Assembly (NCBI RefSeq): GCF_015477355.1
Contig: NZ_JADLRJ010000001.1
Location: 186,001-250,000, forward strand
From: Nocardia blacklockiae
Lineage (GTDB): Bacteria > Actinomycetota > Actinomycetes > Mycobacteriales > Mycobacteriaceae
DNA: 64,000 nucleotides
Direction: 5' to 3'
Shown: positions 24,808 through 34,590 of the stretch, piece after piece
Numbering within the stretch: position 1 is the first letter of the stretch
Layout: each line of letters begins with the position of its first letter
Program-made: the position numbers and the translations under genes
Notes under the pieces: model-generated
The model's input: only the letters and a program-made list of their open reading frames with translations
Told to the model about the DNA's origin: nothing
The model's database searches: none

Positions 24808-25670
24808 TCAGATGTGGTAGTCGTAGGACTTCAGGTAGCCGCCGCCGTCCACGCGCAGCTGTGTGCCGGTGACGTACCGGGACTCCTCGGAGGCCAGGTA
24901 GACCACCGCGTTGCTGATGTCCTCGGGCTCGACGTAGGGGATGCGCATGGGGCCTGCTGCACGCCGAACACCGGTTCGGCGTCCGCGCGCGTGGGCTTGT
25001 CGAGGTCGGGCCGGAACGAGCGGTACATCGGCTCGCTCTGCAACATCGGGGTGTTGCAGTTGGTGGGGTGCACGACATTGGCGCGGATGCCGCGCGGCGC
25101 CAGCTGGCGGGCCAGCTCGTAGACGTAGGCGGTCAAGGCGCGCTTGGAGTGCACGTAGGCCATGCCGCCCGGGTCGTTGCCCGGGTTGTCGATCTTGTTG
25201 ATGTCGATCAGCGAGGCGGTGGAGCCGGTCGCGATGATCGACGCGCCTTCCTTCAGATGCCCCAGCGAGACCTGGATGGCGTTGATGGTGCCGATCAGGT
25301 TGGTGTTGATGACGTCGATCCAGGCCTGCATGGCAGGCTCGCCCTTCATGCCGGCGATACCGGCCTGCGCGACGACGACGTCGAGCTTGCCCAGCTCGGC
25401 GATCCCGTCCTCCACCGCCTTGCGCAACTGCTCGGCGCTGCGCACGTCGGCCTTGGCGGTGACCACGCGGCGGCCGGTCTTGGCGACCAGGTTCGCCGTT
25501 TCCTCCAGGTCTTCCGGCCGCGCGAGCGCGTAGCCGATGGTCGAGATGTCCTCGCACAGATCGACCGCGATGATGTCGGCGCCCTCCTCGGCCAGGCGGA
25601 CCGCGTGGCTGCGACCCTGCCCGCGCGCGGCGCCGGTGATGAACGCGACCTTGCCCTCGACACGTCCCAC
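24808..25670 (-). pseudogene. Mycofactocin-coupled SDR with a frameshift
   Basis: The first 240 residues are a typical mycofactocin-associated SDR (carveol-dehydrogenase-like): VAFITGAARGQGRSHAV, a long insertion after DLC, NTNLIGTINAI, and the YVHSK active-site motif. At about 24949-24954 the frame breaks in a run of four G bases on the + strand. The remaining C-terminus (MRIPYVEPEDISNAVVYLA through the VTGTQLRVDGGGYLKSYDYHI-type end, here cited as two segments) continues in another frame to 24808. An insertion of two bases, or loss of one, explains it. It could be a real inactivation or a sequencing error; unbroken, the product would be about 286 aa. It is first in the operon, 19 bp before the P450. 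Confidence 0.82.
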
Positions 25671-25791
25671 AGCTGACCCTTCCGTTCTTCCTCGTGACCG
25701 CGGCGGCGGTGCCGTCCCGGCGGATCGCGCGCCTCGCTCGGTTGCCGTGGCGCCGACTGCCCGCGGCCGCGTCGGCGCGGCCGTGGCCTAA

Positions 25792-25830
25792 GCAAGAATT
25801 TTCCTTGCAGTAGATGAGAACGTTACTCTT
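25792..25830. promoter_or_regulatory. Regulon operator, site D (two copies)
   Basis: Two motifs lie upstream of the SDR/P450 operon. GAGAACGTTACTCTT (25816-25830) fits the regulon consensus closely. GCAAGAATTTTCCTTGC (25792-25808) is a 17-bp imperfect palindrome sharing the AAGAAT half. The 411-bp divergent region 25671-26081 otherwise shows only site E. Confidence 0.62.
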
Positions 25831-25960
25831 GCACAACTCGTGCCGCAAGGTCGTCCGACGCTCCGGCATCGCCGAGCGGGCGTCGCAAGCGCGGCGAGAA
25901 AAGCCGGTCCACCACTGCGGATTCCGATCATCCCGGTAGATTTTCCCGTTTCCGTTCTAT

Positions 25961-25975
25961 GAGAACGGTATTTTC
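25961..25975. promoter_or_regulatory. Regulon operator, site E
   Basis: GAGAACGGTATTTTC matches the regulon consensus with one mismatch in the right arm. It is 106 bp before the ATG of the second acid-CoA ligase, on the + side of the divergent region. Confidence 0.65.
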
Positions 25976-26081
25976 ATCAGTGGTCGAGGAGACCGCGCGG
26001 GCGGGCTGCCGTGCCGGCGGATCCGGCCCGCGAATCCGACGGCGTCATACACGCCCACCCGCAGGAACGAGCGAGGCCGAG

Positions 26082-27617
26082 ATGCGAGACATCCCCGAGG
26101 AATTGCGCACCCGCTACGAGCACGCCGGCTGGTGGCGCCGGGAAACACTGGGAGACCTGCTGAGTCGCGGACTCGCGGCGGCGCCGGACGCCGCGTTCCG
26201 GGTGCATTCCGAGGTGCGCCCGTGGTCGGGCACCGTGGCCGAGGTCGAGCGCGTCGGGCGGCGGCTGGCCGCGGGCCTGCGGGCCCGCGGCGTCGGGCCG
26301 GGCGACGTGATCGCGTTCCAGCTGCCGAACTGGATGGAGGCGGCGGCGACGTTCTGGGCGGCGGCGTTCCTCGGCGCGGCGGTCGTTCCGATCGTCCACT
26401 TCTACGGGCGCAAGGAGGTCGCGCACATCCTCACCACCGTGCGGCCCGAGGTGTTCGTCACCGCGGAACGCTTCGGCCGCACCGTCTTCGACCCCGAGGT
26501 GGCCGCGGCGGTGCCGATCGTGGGCACGGTCGGCAAGGACTTCGACGCGCTGCTCGCCGACGAGCCGATGCCGGGCGTGCTCCCGGCCGACCCGGCGGCC
26601 CCGGCGCTGATCGCCTTCACCTCGGGCACCACCAGCGCCCCCAAGGGCGTGGTGCACAGCCACCAGACCCTGGGCTGCGAGGCCCGCCAGCTCGCCGAGC
26701 ACAACGCGCTGGATCGCGGCACGATGCTCACCGCCACGCCGGTGGGTCATTTCATCGGGATGGTCGGCGCGTTCCTGCTGCCGGTCCTGCACGGCAAACC
26801 GGTGCACCTGCTCGACGTCTGGGACGCGGGCCGCGTGCTGGCGCTGATCAAGAGTGACGGGGTCGTGGTCGGCGGCGGGCCGCCCTACTTCGTCACCAGC
26901 CTGCTCGACCACCCCGATTTCGCGCCCGAATACCTCGACAACTTCCGCTATGTCGGGCTCGGCGGCTCCACGGTGCCCGTCGCGGTCACCCGGCGGCTGG
27001 CGGATCTGGGCCTGGTCCCGTTCCGCGCCTACGGCAGCACCGAGCACCCCTCCATCACCTCCTCACGCTACGACGCACCGGAATTCGAGCGCCTGTCGAC
27101 CGACGGGCGGCCGATGCCCGGCGTGGAGATCAGGCTCGCTGAGGACGGCGAAATCCTCAGTCGCGGACCCGATCTGTGCCTCGGCTACACCGACGATGCG
27201 CTGACCGCGGCCGCCTTCGACGACGACGGCTGGTACCACACCGGCGACATCGGCGTCCTGCATCCCGACGGCCACCTCACCATCACCGACCGCAAGGCCG
27301 ACGTGATCATTCGGGGCGGCGAGAACGTCAGCGCGCTGGAGGTGGAGGAGCTGCTGGCCGAGCTGCCGGAGGTGGCCGAGGCCGTGGTGGTGGCCGTGCC
27401 CGACGAGCGCCTGGGTGAAACCGTCGGCGCCGTCCTGCGGCTGCGGCCCGGTCGCAGCCTGCCGACGATGGCCGCGGTCCGAACGCATTTCGCCGCCGCC
27501 GGTGTCGCGCGGCAGAAGTGGCCGGAGCGGTTGTTCGAGGTCGAGGACTATCCGCGCACCCCCAGCGGCAAGGTCCGCAAACATCTGATCCGGGAGCGGA
27601 TTGCCACATCCATCTGA
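26082..27617 (+). CDS. AMP-dependent acid-CoA ligase (second copy)
   Basis: 511 aa ANL-superfamily ligase. P-loop SGTTSAPKGV (181-190), YGSTEHPS in the A5 motif region, WYHTGDIGVLHPDGHLTITD and RGGENVSALEVEE, and the terminal catalytic Lys in TPSGKVRKHL. Cyclohexanecarboxylate- or benzoate-type ligases have this length, but the acid cannot be predicted. The ATG of MRDIPEEL is chosen; a start at 25959 would overlap operator E. It is a single-gene unit with operator F just beyond its stop. Confidence 0.87.
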   Translation: MRDIPEELRTRYEHAGWWRRETLGDLLSRGLAAAPDAAFRVHSEVRPWSGTVAEVERVGRRLAAGLRARGVGPGDVIAFQLPNWMEAAATFWAAAFLGAAVVPIVHFYGRKEVAHILTTVRPEVFVTAERFGRTVFDPEVAAAVPIVGTVGKDFDALLADEPMPGVLPADPAAPALIAFTSGTTSAPKGVVHSHQTLGCEARQLAEHNALDRGTMLTATPVGHFIGMVGAFLLPVLHGKPVHLLDVWDAGRVLALIKSDGVVVGGGPPYFVTSLLDHPDFAPEYLDNFRYVGLGGSTVPVAVTRRLADLGLVPFRAYGSTEHPSITSSRYDAPEFERLSTDGRPMPGVEIRLAEDGEILSRGPDLCLGYTDDALTAAAFDDDGWYHTGDIGVLHPDGHLTITDRKADVIIRGGENVSALEVEELLAELPEVAEAVVVAVPDERLGETVGAVLRLRPGRSLPTMAAVRTHFAAAGVARQKWPERLFEVEDYPRTPSGKVRKHLIRERIATSI

Positions 27618-27618
27618 C

Positions 27619-27633
27619 GAGAATATGATTCTT
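27619..27633. promoter_or_regulatory. Regulon operator, site F, heading the 12-gene operon
   Basis: GAGAATATGATTCTT has one mismatch from a perfect palindrome. It lies in the 38-bp gap between the ligase stop and the first dehydrogenase ATG, so the promoter of the long operon probably overlaps the end of the ligase gene. Confidence 0.7.
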
Positions 27634-27655
27634 GTCATTCGCGAATGGAGGTCTC

Positions 27656-29299
27656 ATGAATGCTCCCGCACGGTCCACCGCGCCGCGGGACGGCGAGGTC
27701 ACCGTCGATGTCGTCGTCCTCGGCAGCGGTGCGGCGGGCCTGACCGCCGCGCTGACCGCGGCGGTCCAGGGCGCGTCGGTGGCGCTGTTCGAGAAGGCCG
27801 CCACGGTCGGGGGTACCAGCGCCGTCTCCGGTGGCATCGCGTGGATTCCGGCGCACGACCGCGCCCCGGACGGGCCGCTGACCGTGGCCGACGCGCTGGC
27901 CTACCTGCACGCGCAGTCGCTGGGCTCGATGGACGACGAGCTGGTGGAGGTCTTCGTCCGCACCGGCGCGGCGATGGTGGATTTCGTCGAGGCGCACAGC
28001 GGCACGCGGTTCGAGATCGCCGACGGTTTCCCGGATTACAAGCCGGAGCTGCCCGGCGGCCGCCCCGGCGGCGGACGGTCGCTGAGCCCGGCCGCCTTCG
28101 ACCTCGCCCGCCTCGGCGAGTGGCGCGACCGGATCACCTCCTTCCCGGCCGACTGGAGCAATGTCGGCTTCGACGCCGAGACCCGCGCCCGGCTGCACGC
28201 GCAGACCGGCAGCGATTCGGCCGACTTCTGCGTCGCCGGAACGGCTCTCGTCGCCGGGCTGCTGCGCGGCGTGCTCGACGCGGGCGTGGTGCCGCAGACC
28301 GGGGCGCGGGCCGTCGAGCTGCTGTCCGAGGGCCGCGCCGTCACCGGCGTCCGGCTGCGCACGGCCACCGGCGAGCGGATCGTGCACGCGCGCCACGGCG
28401 TCGTGCTGGCCACCGGCGGCTTCGAATGGGACCCCCGCCTGGTCCGCGCCTATCTGCGCGGCCCGATGCACGGGCCGGTGTCGCCGCCGAACAACACCGG
28501 CGACGGCCTGCGCATGGCGATGGCGCGCGGCGCGGACCTGGGCACGATGAGCGAGGCGTGGTGGGTGCCGGTGGTGCGGATTCCCGGCGACACCATCGAG
28601 GGCAAGCCGCGCAGCCGCAGCGTGCGGCTGGAGCGGACGCGGCCGCGCAGCATCATGGTCAACCGTGCGGGGCGGCGGTTCGTCAACGAGGCGTCGGAGT
28701 ACAACTCGATGGCCGGCGCGTTCCACTACCTCGACCCCAAAGGCGGGTACGTCAACGACCCGGGCTGGATCGTCTTCGACTCGGTGCATCTGCGGCGCTA
28801 CGGGTTCCTCGGCATCGCGCCGGACGGCGAGGTCCCCGAATGGTTCCGCGAATCGGCCGATCTCGCCGAACTGGGCGCGAAGACGGGCATCGACCCGGAC
28901 GGGCTCGCCGCGACGGTGGCCGCCTGGAACCGCCACGTCGCCGACGGGGTGGACCCCGACTTCGGCCGCGGCGCCAGCGCCTACGACGGCTGGTGGGGCG
29001 ACGAGACCGCGAAAACCGTTGCGGGACGGACCCTCGGCCCCCTCGACACCGCCCCCTACTACGCCGTGCCGGTGACCGTCGGCGCGATGGGTACCAAGGG
29101 CGGCCCGCGCACCGACCGCGACGGCCGGGTGCTGCACGTGGACGGCATCGTCATCCCCGGCCTGTTCGCCGCGGGCAACGCGATGGCCGGGGTGACCGGG
29201 CGGGCGTACGGCGGCGCGGGCGGGACCATCGGCCCCGGCATGGTGTTCGGCTTCCGCGCCGGGCACGCCGCGGCGACCGGCAAGTCCGTCGACAGCTGA
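27656..29299 (+). CDS. KstD-like FAD-dependent dehydrogenase (first copy)
   Basis: 547 aa of the FAD_binding_2 family, which includes 3-ketosteroid delta1-dehydrogenases and fumarate reductase flavoproteins. FAD motif [18 protein letters not shown] (about 19-36), GGTSAVSGG, HGVVLATGGFEWD and the C-terminal GLFAAGNAMAGVTG with GGAGGTIGPGM. Such enzymes introduce ring double bonds in keto-substituted rings. A GGAGG site precedes the ATG at 27656; an upstream in-frame ATG at 27632 is inside the operator and is rejected. It is the first gene of the 12-gene operon. Confidence 0.85.
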   Translation: MNAPARSTAPRDGEVTVDVVVLGSGAAGLTAALTAAVQGASVALFEKAATVGGTSAVSGGIAWIPAHDRAPDGPLTVADALAYLHAQSLGSMDDELVEVFVRTGAAMVDFVEAHSGTRFEIADGFPDYKPELPGGRPGGGRSLSPAAFDLARLGEWRDRITSFPADWSNVGFDAETRARLHAQTGSDSADFCVAGTALVAGLLRGVLDAGVVPQTGARAVELLSEGRAVTGVRLRTATGERIVHARHGVVLATGGFEWDPRLVRAYLRGPMHGPVSPPNNTGDGLRMAMARGADLGTMSEAWWVPVVRIPGDTIEGKPRSRSVRLERTRPRSIMVNRAGRRFVNEASEYNSMAGAFHYLDPKGGYVNDPGWIVFDSVHLRRYGFLGIAPDGEVPEWFRESADLAELGAKTGIDPDGLAATVAAWNRHVADGVDPDFGRGASAYDGWWGDETAKTVAGRTLGPLDTAPYYAVPVTVGAMGTKGGPRTDRDGRVLHVDGIVIPGLFAAGNAMAGVTGRAYGGAGGTIGPGMVFGFRAGHAAATGKSVDS

Positions 29300-29327
29300 G
29301 CACGGACGGGTAACGGAGGGAACGAAT

Positions 29328-30197
29328 TTGTCGGAGTACGAGAGCATTTGGAGCGACCTGCAGGGCGTCGCGTTCACGCAGGGCTACCTCGAGGTCGGCG
29401 GTGTACGCACCCGCTACCTGCACGCCGGGGACCGCGACGGACCGGCGCTGGTGCTGCTGCACGGGTCCGGCGGGCACGCCGAGGCCTATGTGCGGAATCT
29501 GGAGTCGCACGCCGAACACTTCTCGACCTGGGTGATCGACATGCTCGGCCACGGCTACACCGGCCGCCCGGGACACCCGCTCGAGGTGAAACACTATGTG
29601 GCGCACCTGATCGCGTTCCTCGACGCGGTCGGTGTGCGTAAGGCGAGTGTGAGCGGCGAATCGCTCGGCGGGTGGGTGGCCGCGCGCACCGCCATCGATC
29701 ACCCGGACCGCGTCGAGCGGCTGGTGCTCAACACCGCGGGCGGCTCGCAGGCCGATCCGGAGGTGATGCGCCGCATCGTCACGCTGTCGATGGCCGCGGT
29801 CACCGACCCGACCTGGGAGACGGTGCAGGCCCGGATCAAGTGGCTGATGGCCGACAAGTCGAAGGGCTACGACGACGTGGTGGCCAGCCGGCAGCGGATC
29901 TACCGGCAGCGCGGCTTCGTCGACGCCATGCGCGACATCATGGCGCTGCAGGACCCCGAGATCCGGCAGCGAAACCTGTTGGGGCCGCAGGACTACGGCC
30001 GCATCACCGCGCCGACGCTGGTGCTGTGGACCAGTGACGACCCGACCGCCGACGTCGCCGAGGGGCGGCGGATCGCGTCGATGATCCCGGGCGCGCGGTT
30101 CGAGGTGCTGCCCGGCTGCGGGCACTGGCCGCAGTACGAGGACCCCAAGGCGTTCAACGCGCTGCACTTGGACTTCCTGCTGGGCGGCCTGCCGTGA
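29328..30197 (+). CDS. Alpha/beta hydrolase, meta-cleavage-product hydrolase type (MhpC-like)
   Basis: 289 aa. [12 protein letters not shown] oxyanion loop, nucleophile SGESLGGW (Ser112), acid in WTSDDPT (about Asp237-238), and His266 in [11 protein letters not shown]. Family members such as MhpC and BphD cleave C-C bonds of extradiol ring-cleavage products. It starts at a TTG with a strong GGAGGG site 8 nt upstream, and its stop overlaps the hydroxylase start (GTGA). The adjacent MhpA- and MhpB-like genes support a ring-cleavage role. Confidence 0.83.
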   Translation: MSEYESIWSDLQGVAFTQGYLEVGGVRTRYLHAGDRDGPALVLLHGSGGHAEAYVRNLESHAEHFSTWVIDMLGHGYTGRPGHPLEVKHYVAHLIAFLDAVGVRKASVSGESLGGWVAARTAIDHPDRVERLVLNTAGGSQADPEVMRRIVTLSMAAVTDPTWETVQARIKWLMADKSKGYDDVVASRQRIYRQRGFVDAMRDIMALQDPEIRQRNLLGPQDYGRITAPTLVLWTSDDPTADVAEGRRIASMIPGARFEVLPGCGHWPQYEDPKAFNALHLDFLLGGLP

Positions 30198-31879
30198 CCG
30201 AGCAGAACGCTTCCCCCGCAACGGCTTCGGACGTCGACGTCGACGTGCTGGTGATCGGCGCGGGCCCCGTGGGCCTGACGCTGGCGAACGTGCTCGGCAT
30301 GTACGGCGTGCGCACCCGGGTGATCGAGGAGCGGCCCACGCTCATCGACTATCCGCGCGGCGTCGGACTCGACGACGAGGCGTTGCGGACCTTCCAGTCC
30401 ATCGGGCTCGTCGAGCGGATCCTGCCGCACACGACGCCGAACCAGATCATGCGGTTCGTCGACGGCAAGGGCCGGCTGCTCACCGAGATCGCCCCGAGCG
30501 ACGCGCAATTCGGCTGGCCCAAACGCAACGGCTTCGTACAGCCGCTGGTCGACGCAGAGCTGCTCGCCGGGCTGGACCGGTTCCCGCACGTCGAGGTGGT
30601 GTGGGGCACGGCCATGGCCGCTTGCGCCGAATCCGGCGACCGGGTCACCGCCGAGCTGACCACGGCGTCGGGGCCCGCCGCGGTCACCGCGCGGTATCTG
30701 GTCGGCTGCGACGGCGGGCGCAGTGCGACGCGCCGCACGATGGGGGTGACGTTCGAGGGCACCACCTCGCCGACGCGGTGGCTGGTGGTGGACCTGGCGT
30801 CGGATCCGCTCGGGCATCCCAACAGCGAGGTCGGCGCCGACCCGGCGCGGCCGTACGTGTCGGTGTCGATCGCGCACGGCATCCGGCGCTTCGAATTCAT
30901 GATCCACGACGACGAATCCGACGAACTGGCCGAGGATCCGGCGTTCGTGGCCCGGATGGTCGCGCCGTTCGTTCCGCACCCCGACCGCCTGGACGTGATC
31001 CGCCGGCGGGTCTACACCCACCACTCGCGCATCGCCGGCGCCTTCCGGCAGGGCCGGTTGCTGCTCGCGGGCGACGCCGCGCACCTGATGCCGGTGTGGC
31101 AGGGGCAGGGCTACAACAGCGGCATCCGCGACGCCGCCAACCTCGGCTGGAAGCTCGCCGCGGTGGTGCGGGGTCACGCCGGTGACGCGCTGCTGGACAG
31201 CTACGACCTGGAGCGGCGCAAGCACGCCCGCGCCATGATCGACCTGTCGACGATGGTCGGCCGGGTGATCTCGCCGACCGACCGCACCGTCGCCGCGGTC
31301 CGCGACGTGCTGGTTCGGGCGGCGTCCGCGATACCCCCGGTGCGGCGCTACGTGCTGGGCATGCGGTTCAAGCCGATGCCGCGCTACGAGCGGGGCGCGG
31401 TGGTCCACACCTGGTCGCGCTCGCCGAATTCGGCCGTCGGCACGCTGTTCATCCAGCCGCGCGTGGACACCCGCGAGCGGGCGAACGCCCTGCTCGACGA
31501 CATTCTCGGGCCCGGTTTCGCGGTGCTGTGCTGGAACAACCGGCCCCGCGAGCTCCTCGGCGCGGACGCCTTCGCCTCGTGGAAAGCCTTGGGCGCGAAC
31601 TTCTTCGAGCTGCGGCCGACTACGCAGCTGCACTGGACCGGCCACGACGATCCGGATGTCGTGGTGGTGGGCGACCGCACGGGCGCGCTGAAGACGTGGT
31701 TCGACGGACAGCGCGACTCGGTGCTGTTCCTGCGCCCGGACCGCTGTGTGGCGGGTGCGACCATCGCCCAGCTCGCTCCCGAACTGAGCGCGGACCTGCT
31801 GCGCACCCTCGCTCTCGCGCCGGGAGGAGGATCCGATGCCGCTGGCCCTGTGCTGCGTCTCGCACAGCCCTCTGCTTGA
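30194..31879 (+). CDS. MhpA-like FAD-dependent aromatic ring hydroxylase
   Basis: 561 aa class A flavin monooxygenase. FAD site [18 protein letters not shown] (about 18-35), [11 protein letters not shown], and [18 protein letters not shown] followed by [11 protein letters not shown], a block characteristic of MhpA (3-(3-hydroxyphenyl)propionate hydroxylase). The expected reaction is ortho-hydroxylation of a phenol to give a catechol for the next enzyme. Its 3' end overlaps the dioxygenase start by 44 bp. The exact phenol is not known; the surrounding KstD-like genes suggest it is made by aromatising a larger ring. Confidence 0.85.
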   Translation: MTEQNASPATASDVDVDVLVIGAGPVGLTLANVLGMYGVRTRVIEERPTLIDYPRGVGLDDEALRTFQSIGLVERILPHTTPNQIMRFVDGKGRLLTEIAPSDAQFGWPKRNGFVQPLVDAELLAGLDRFPHVEVVWGTAMAACAESGDRVTAELTTASGPAAVTARYLVGCDGGRSATRRTMGVTFEGTTSPTRWLVVDLASDPLGHPNSEVGADPARPYVSVSIAHGIRRFEFMIHDDESDELAEDPAFVARMVAPFVPHPDRLDVIRRRVYTHHSRIAGAFRQGRLLLAGDAAHLMPVWQGQGYNSGIRDAANLGWKLAAVVRGHAGDALLDSYDLERRKHARAMIDLSTMVGRVISPTDRTVAAVRDVLVRAASAIPPVRRYVLGMRFKPMPRYERGAVVHTWSRSPNSAVGTLFIQPRVDTRERANALLDDILGPGFAVLCWNNRPRELLGADAFASWKALGANFFELRPTTQLHWTGHDDPDVVVVGDRTGALKTWFDGQRDSVLFLRPDRCVAGATIAQLAPELSADLLRTLALAPGGGSDAAGPVLRLAQPSA

Positions 31880-32813
31880 TCTGCCCGGCCCGGACCGCGA
31901 CCTGCTCGACGACATCGAGGCCGCGCTGGACGAGGCGGCGGATTTCGTGCGCGAGTTCGATCCCGAACTGGTGGTGACGTTTTCGCCCGATCACTACAAC
32001 GGCTTCTTCTACAAGCTCATGCCGCCGTTCTGTATCGGCACGGCGGCCACCGGGGTCGGCGACTACGGCACGCACGCCGGCGCCCTGGACGTGCCCGCGG
32101 ACCTGGCCCGCGATCTGGCGGAGGCGGTGCTCGCGGCCGAGGTGGACGTGGCGGTGTCGCTGACGATGGAGGTCGACCACGGCACGGTGCAGCCGCTGCA
32201 GCGACTGCTCGGCGCGGCCACGGCCCGGCCCGTCGTGCCGATCTTCGTCAACTCGGTCGCGGTGCCGCTCGGACCGCTGCGGCGTGCCGCCGCCCTGGGA
32301 ACAGCGGTGGGAGAACACCTTTCGAGGCTGGGCAAGCGGGTGCTGGTACTCGGTTCCGGCGGGCTGTCGCACGACCCGCCGGTTCCCGCGCTGGCCACCG
32401 CGACCGGCCCGGTGCGGGAACGGATCGTGCACGGCGGGGTAATGACCGCCGAGCAGCGGCGGACCCGGCAGGAGAAGGTGATCGAGGCGGCCCGCGAATT
32501 CGCCTCGGGCAGTGGGCCCTTGCGCCCGCTCAACCCCGAGTGGGACCGGCGCTTCCTCGCCGCGCTCGACGAGGGCCGCCTCGACGAGTTCGACGACTGG
32601 TCCAACGCGTGGATCACCGAGGTCGCCGGCAACTCCGCGCACGAGGTGCGCACCTGGGTCGCCGCCTTCGCCGCGCTCGCGAGCCAGGGGCCGTACCGGA
32701 CCACCGTGCGCTACTACCGGCCCGCGCCCGCGCTGATCGCCGGATTCGCCGTGCGCACCGCGCTGCCCGCGCACGCCGCCGACCCATTCCCAGGAGGGAA
32801 GCGTGACAGCTGA
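31836..32813 (+). CDS. MhpB-like class III extradiol catechol dioxygenase
   Basis: 325 aa, LigB superfamily. His10 (VSHSPLL) and His53 (SPDHYNGFF) are likely iron ligands. His115 (MEVDHG) and His179 (GGLSHDPP) match the acid-base histidines described for E. coli MhpB at the same numbers. It should open a catechol meta to the hydroxyls using Fe(II) and O2. GGAGGAGG precedes the ATG. Steroid degraders use the unrelated vicinal-oxygen-chelate HsaC for this step, so an MhpB type beside KstD-like enzymes is notable. Confidence 0.87.
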   Translation: MPLALCCVSHSPLLDLPGPDRDLLDDIEAALDEAADFVREFDPELVVTFSPDHYNGFFYKLMPPFCIGTAATGVGDYGTHAGALDVPADLARDLAEAVLAAEVDVAVSLTMEVDHGTVQPLQRLLGAATARPVVPIFVNSVAVPLGPLRRAAALGTAVGEHLSRLGKRVLVLGSGGLSHDPPVPALATATGPVRERIVHGGVMTAEQRRTRQEKVIEAAREFASGSGPLRPLNPEWDRRFLAALDEGRLDEFDDWSNAWITEVAGNSAHEVRTWVAAFAALASQGPYRTTVRYYRPAPALIAGFAVRTALPAHAADPFPGGKRDS

Positions 32814-34590
32814 ACCGAACGGAGCCCAGGCCTCCGAGCCCGCACCGCCCGCAGGACGGTCGTCGTCCGCCACGCCGGGCACCTCCTTCGACCACACCGT
32901 GGACGTCCTGGTGATCGGTTCCGGCGGTGGCGGTCTCACCGCGGCGCTCACCGCCGAGGCTGCGGGCCTGAGCACCCTGGTGGTCGAGAAGTCCTCGCAC
33001 TACGGCGGTTCCACGGCCCTGTCCGGCGGCGGCATCTGGGTGCCGGGCGCGCCCGCCCAGCGCCGCGACGGCTACCGGATCGACCCGGAGGACGTCGTCC
33101 GGTACCTGCTGCGCATCACCGAGGGCCTGGTCGGCGAGGAACGGCTGCGCGCCTACGTGGAGCGCGCGCCGGAGATGATGGATTTCCTCGAAAAACGCAG
33201 CGACTGGCTGGAATTCGTGTGGAAGCCCGGCTACGCCGACTACTACCCGGAACTGCCCGGCGGCTCGCCCGAAGGCAGCACCATCAACGTGCCGCCCATC
33301 GATCTGCGCGCACTGGGCCCCGACGAGGACCTGCTGCTGCGTCCCCTCGCCCTCGCGCCGAAGGGAATCTGGCTGGGCCCGAAGGATCTTCGGCTGTTCT
33401 ATCAGGTGCGGCAGCACTGGCGCGGCAAGGCCGTGCTGGTGAAGCTGGTGTGGCGGATGTTCCGGGCCCGGGTGTTCGGCGACCGGATCGCCGCCATCGG
33501 CCAGTCGCTGGTGGCCCGGCTGCGACTCGCGTTGCGCGAGCGCGACATTCCGCTGTGGCTCGACGCCCCCATGACCTCGCTGCTCACCGGCGCCGACGGC
33601 GCGGTGGTGGGCGCGGTGATCCGGAAGGACGGCCGCGCGCTGCGCGTGCGCGCCGACCGCGGCGTGATCCTGGCGACCGGCGGCTTCGAGCACGACATGG
33701 CCTGGCGCAAAGAACTCGAACCGGTCATCGACCAGGACTGGAGCTTCGGCAACCCGGCGTCGACGGGCGACGGCATCCGCGCGGGGGAGCGGGTGGGCGC
33801 GGGCACCGACCTGATGGACGAGGCGTGGTGGTTCCCCGCCATCCAATGGCCCGACGGGCGTATGCAATTCATGCTCAACGAGCGCATGATGCCCGCGCAG
33901 CTCATCGTCAACGGCGCGGGCGAGCGGTACATCAACGAGGCCGCGCCCTACATGGACTTCGGGCACGCGATGATCGAAGGTCAGAAGTCGGGCGTCACGC
34001 ACATCCCGAGCTGGCTCATCACCGACACACGGTCCTGGCGGCGGTATGTCGTGGCCGGGCACCTTCCGATCCCGAAGGTGCCGTTCGCCCCCGTGCCGAC
34101 CGGGCGCAAGATGCCGCGCGCCTGGCTGGAGTCGGGCGTGGTGAAGGCCGCGAACTCGTGGGAGGAGCTCGCCGCCAAGATCGACGTTCCGCCGGATCGC
34201 TTGCGCGCTACCGCGGAACGCTTCAACGAACTCGCCCGCAAGGGCCACGACGACGACTTCGGCCGCGGCGACAGCGTGTACGACAACTACTACGGCGACC
34301 CGACGCTGCCGAACCCCAATCTGTATCCGATCGGCAAGCCGCCGTACTACGCGTTCCGCCTGGTCCCCGGCGACCTCGGCACCTCGGGCGGCCTGCGCAC
34401 CGACGAGCACGCCCGCGTGCTGCGTGCGGACGACACGCCGATCCCCGGTCTGTACGCGACCGGCAACACGTCCGCGGCGGTCATGGGCCGCAGCTACGCC
34501 GGCGCGGGCGCGACCATCGGGCCCGCGATGACGTTCGGATACATAGCGGCCCAGCACATGTCGTCCCTTTCCAACGGAGGAACCCAATGA
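32803..34590 (+). CDS. KstD-like FAD-dependent dehydrogenase (second copy)
   Basis: 595 aa. FAD motif [19 protein letters not shown] (about 35-53), [16 protein letters not shown] as in 3-ketosteroid delta1-dehydrogenases, [13 protein letters not shown], and the C-terminal [14 protein letters not shown] with [13 protein letters not shown]. It is longer than the first copy and more KstD-like. The GTG start has GGAGGG upstream and overlaps the dioxygenase stop by 11 bp. Two such genes in one operon suggest successive desaturations of different rings or positions. Confidence 0.86.
   Translation: MTAEPNGAQASEPAPPAGRSSSATPGTSFDHTVDVLVIGSGGGGLTAALTAEAAGLSTLVVEKSSHYGGSTALSGGGIWVPGAPAQRRDGYRIDPEDVVRYLLRITEGLVGEERLRAYVERAPEMMDFLEKRSDWLEFVWKPGYADYYPELPGGSPEGSTINVPPIDLRALGPDEDLLLRPLALAPKGIWLGPKDLRLFYQVRQHWRGKAVLVKLVWRMFRARVFGDRIAAIGQSLVARLRLALRERDIPLWLDAPMTSLLTGADGAVVGAVIRKDGRALRVRADRGVILATGGFEHDMAWRKELEPVIDQDWSFGNPASTGDGIRAGERVGAGTDLMDEAWWFPAIQWPDGRMQFMLNERMMPAQLIVNGAGERYINEAAPYMDFGHAMIEGQKSGVTHIPSWLITDTRSWRRYVVAGHLPIPKVPFAPVPTGRKMPRAWLESGVVKAANSWEELAAKIDVPPDRLRATAERFNELARKGHDDDFGRGDSVYDNYYGDPTLPNPNLYPIGKPPYYAFRLVPGDLGTSGGLRTDEHARVLRADDTPIPGLYATGNTSAAVMGRSYAGAGATIGPAMTFGYIAAQHMSSLSNGGTQ

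Noticed and set aside
25959-26081. An upstream start (ATG 25959) for the second acid-CoA ligase
   Set aside because: It would place the start two bases before operator E, and the added residues show no ligase-family sequence.
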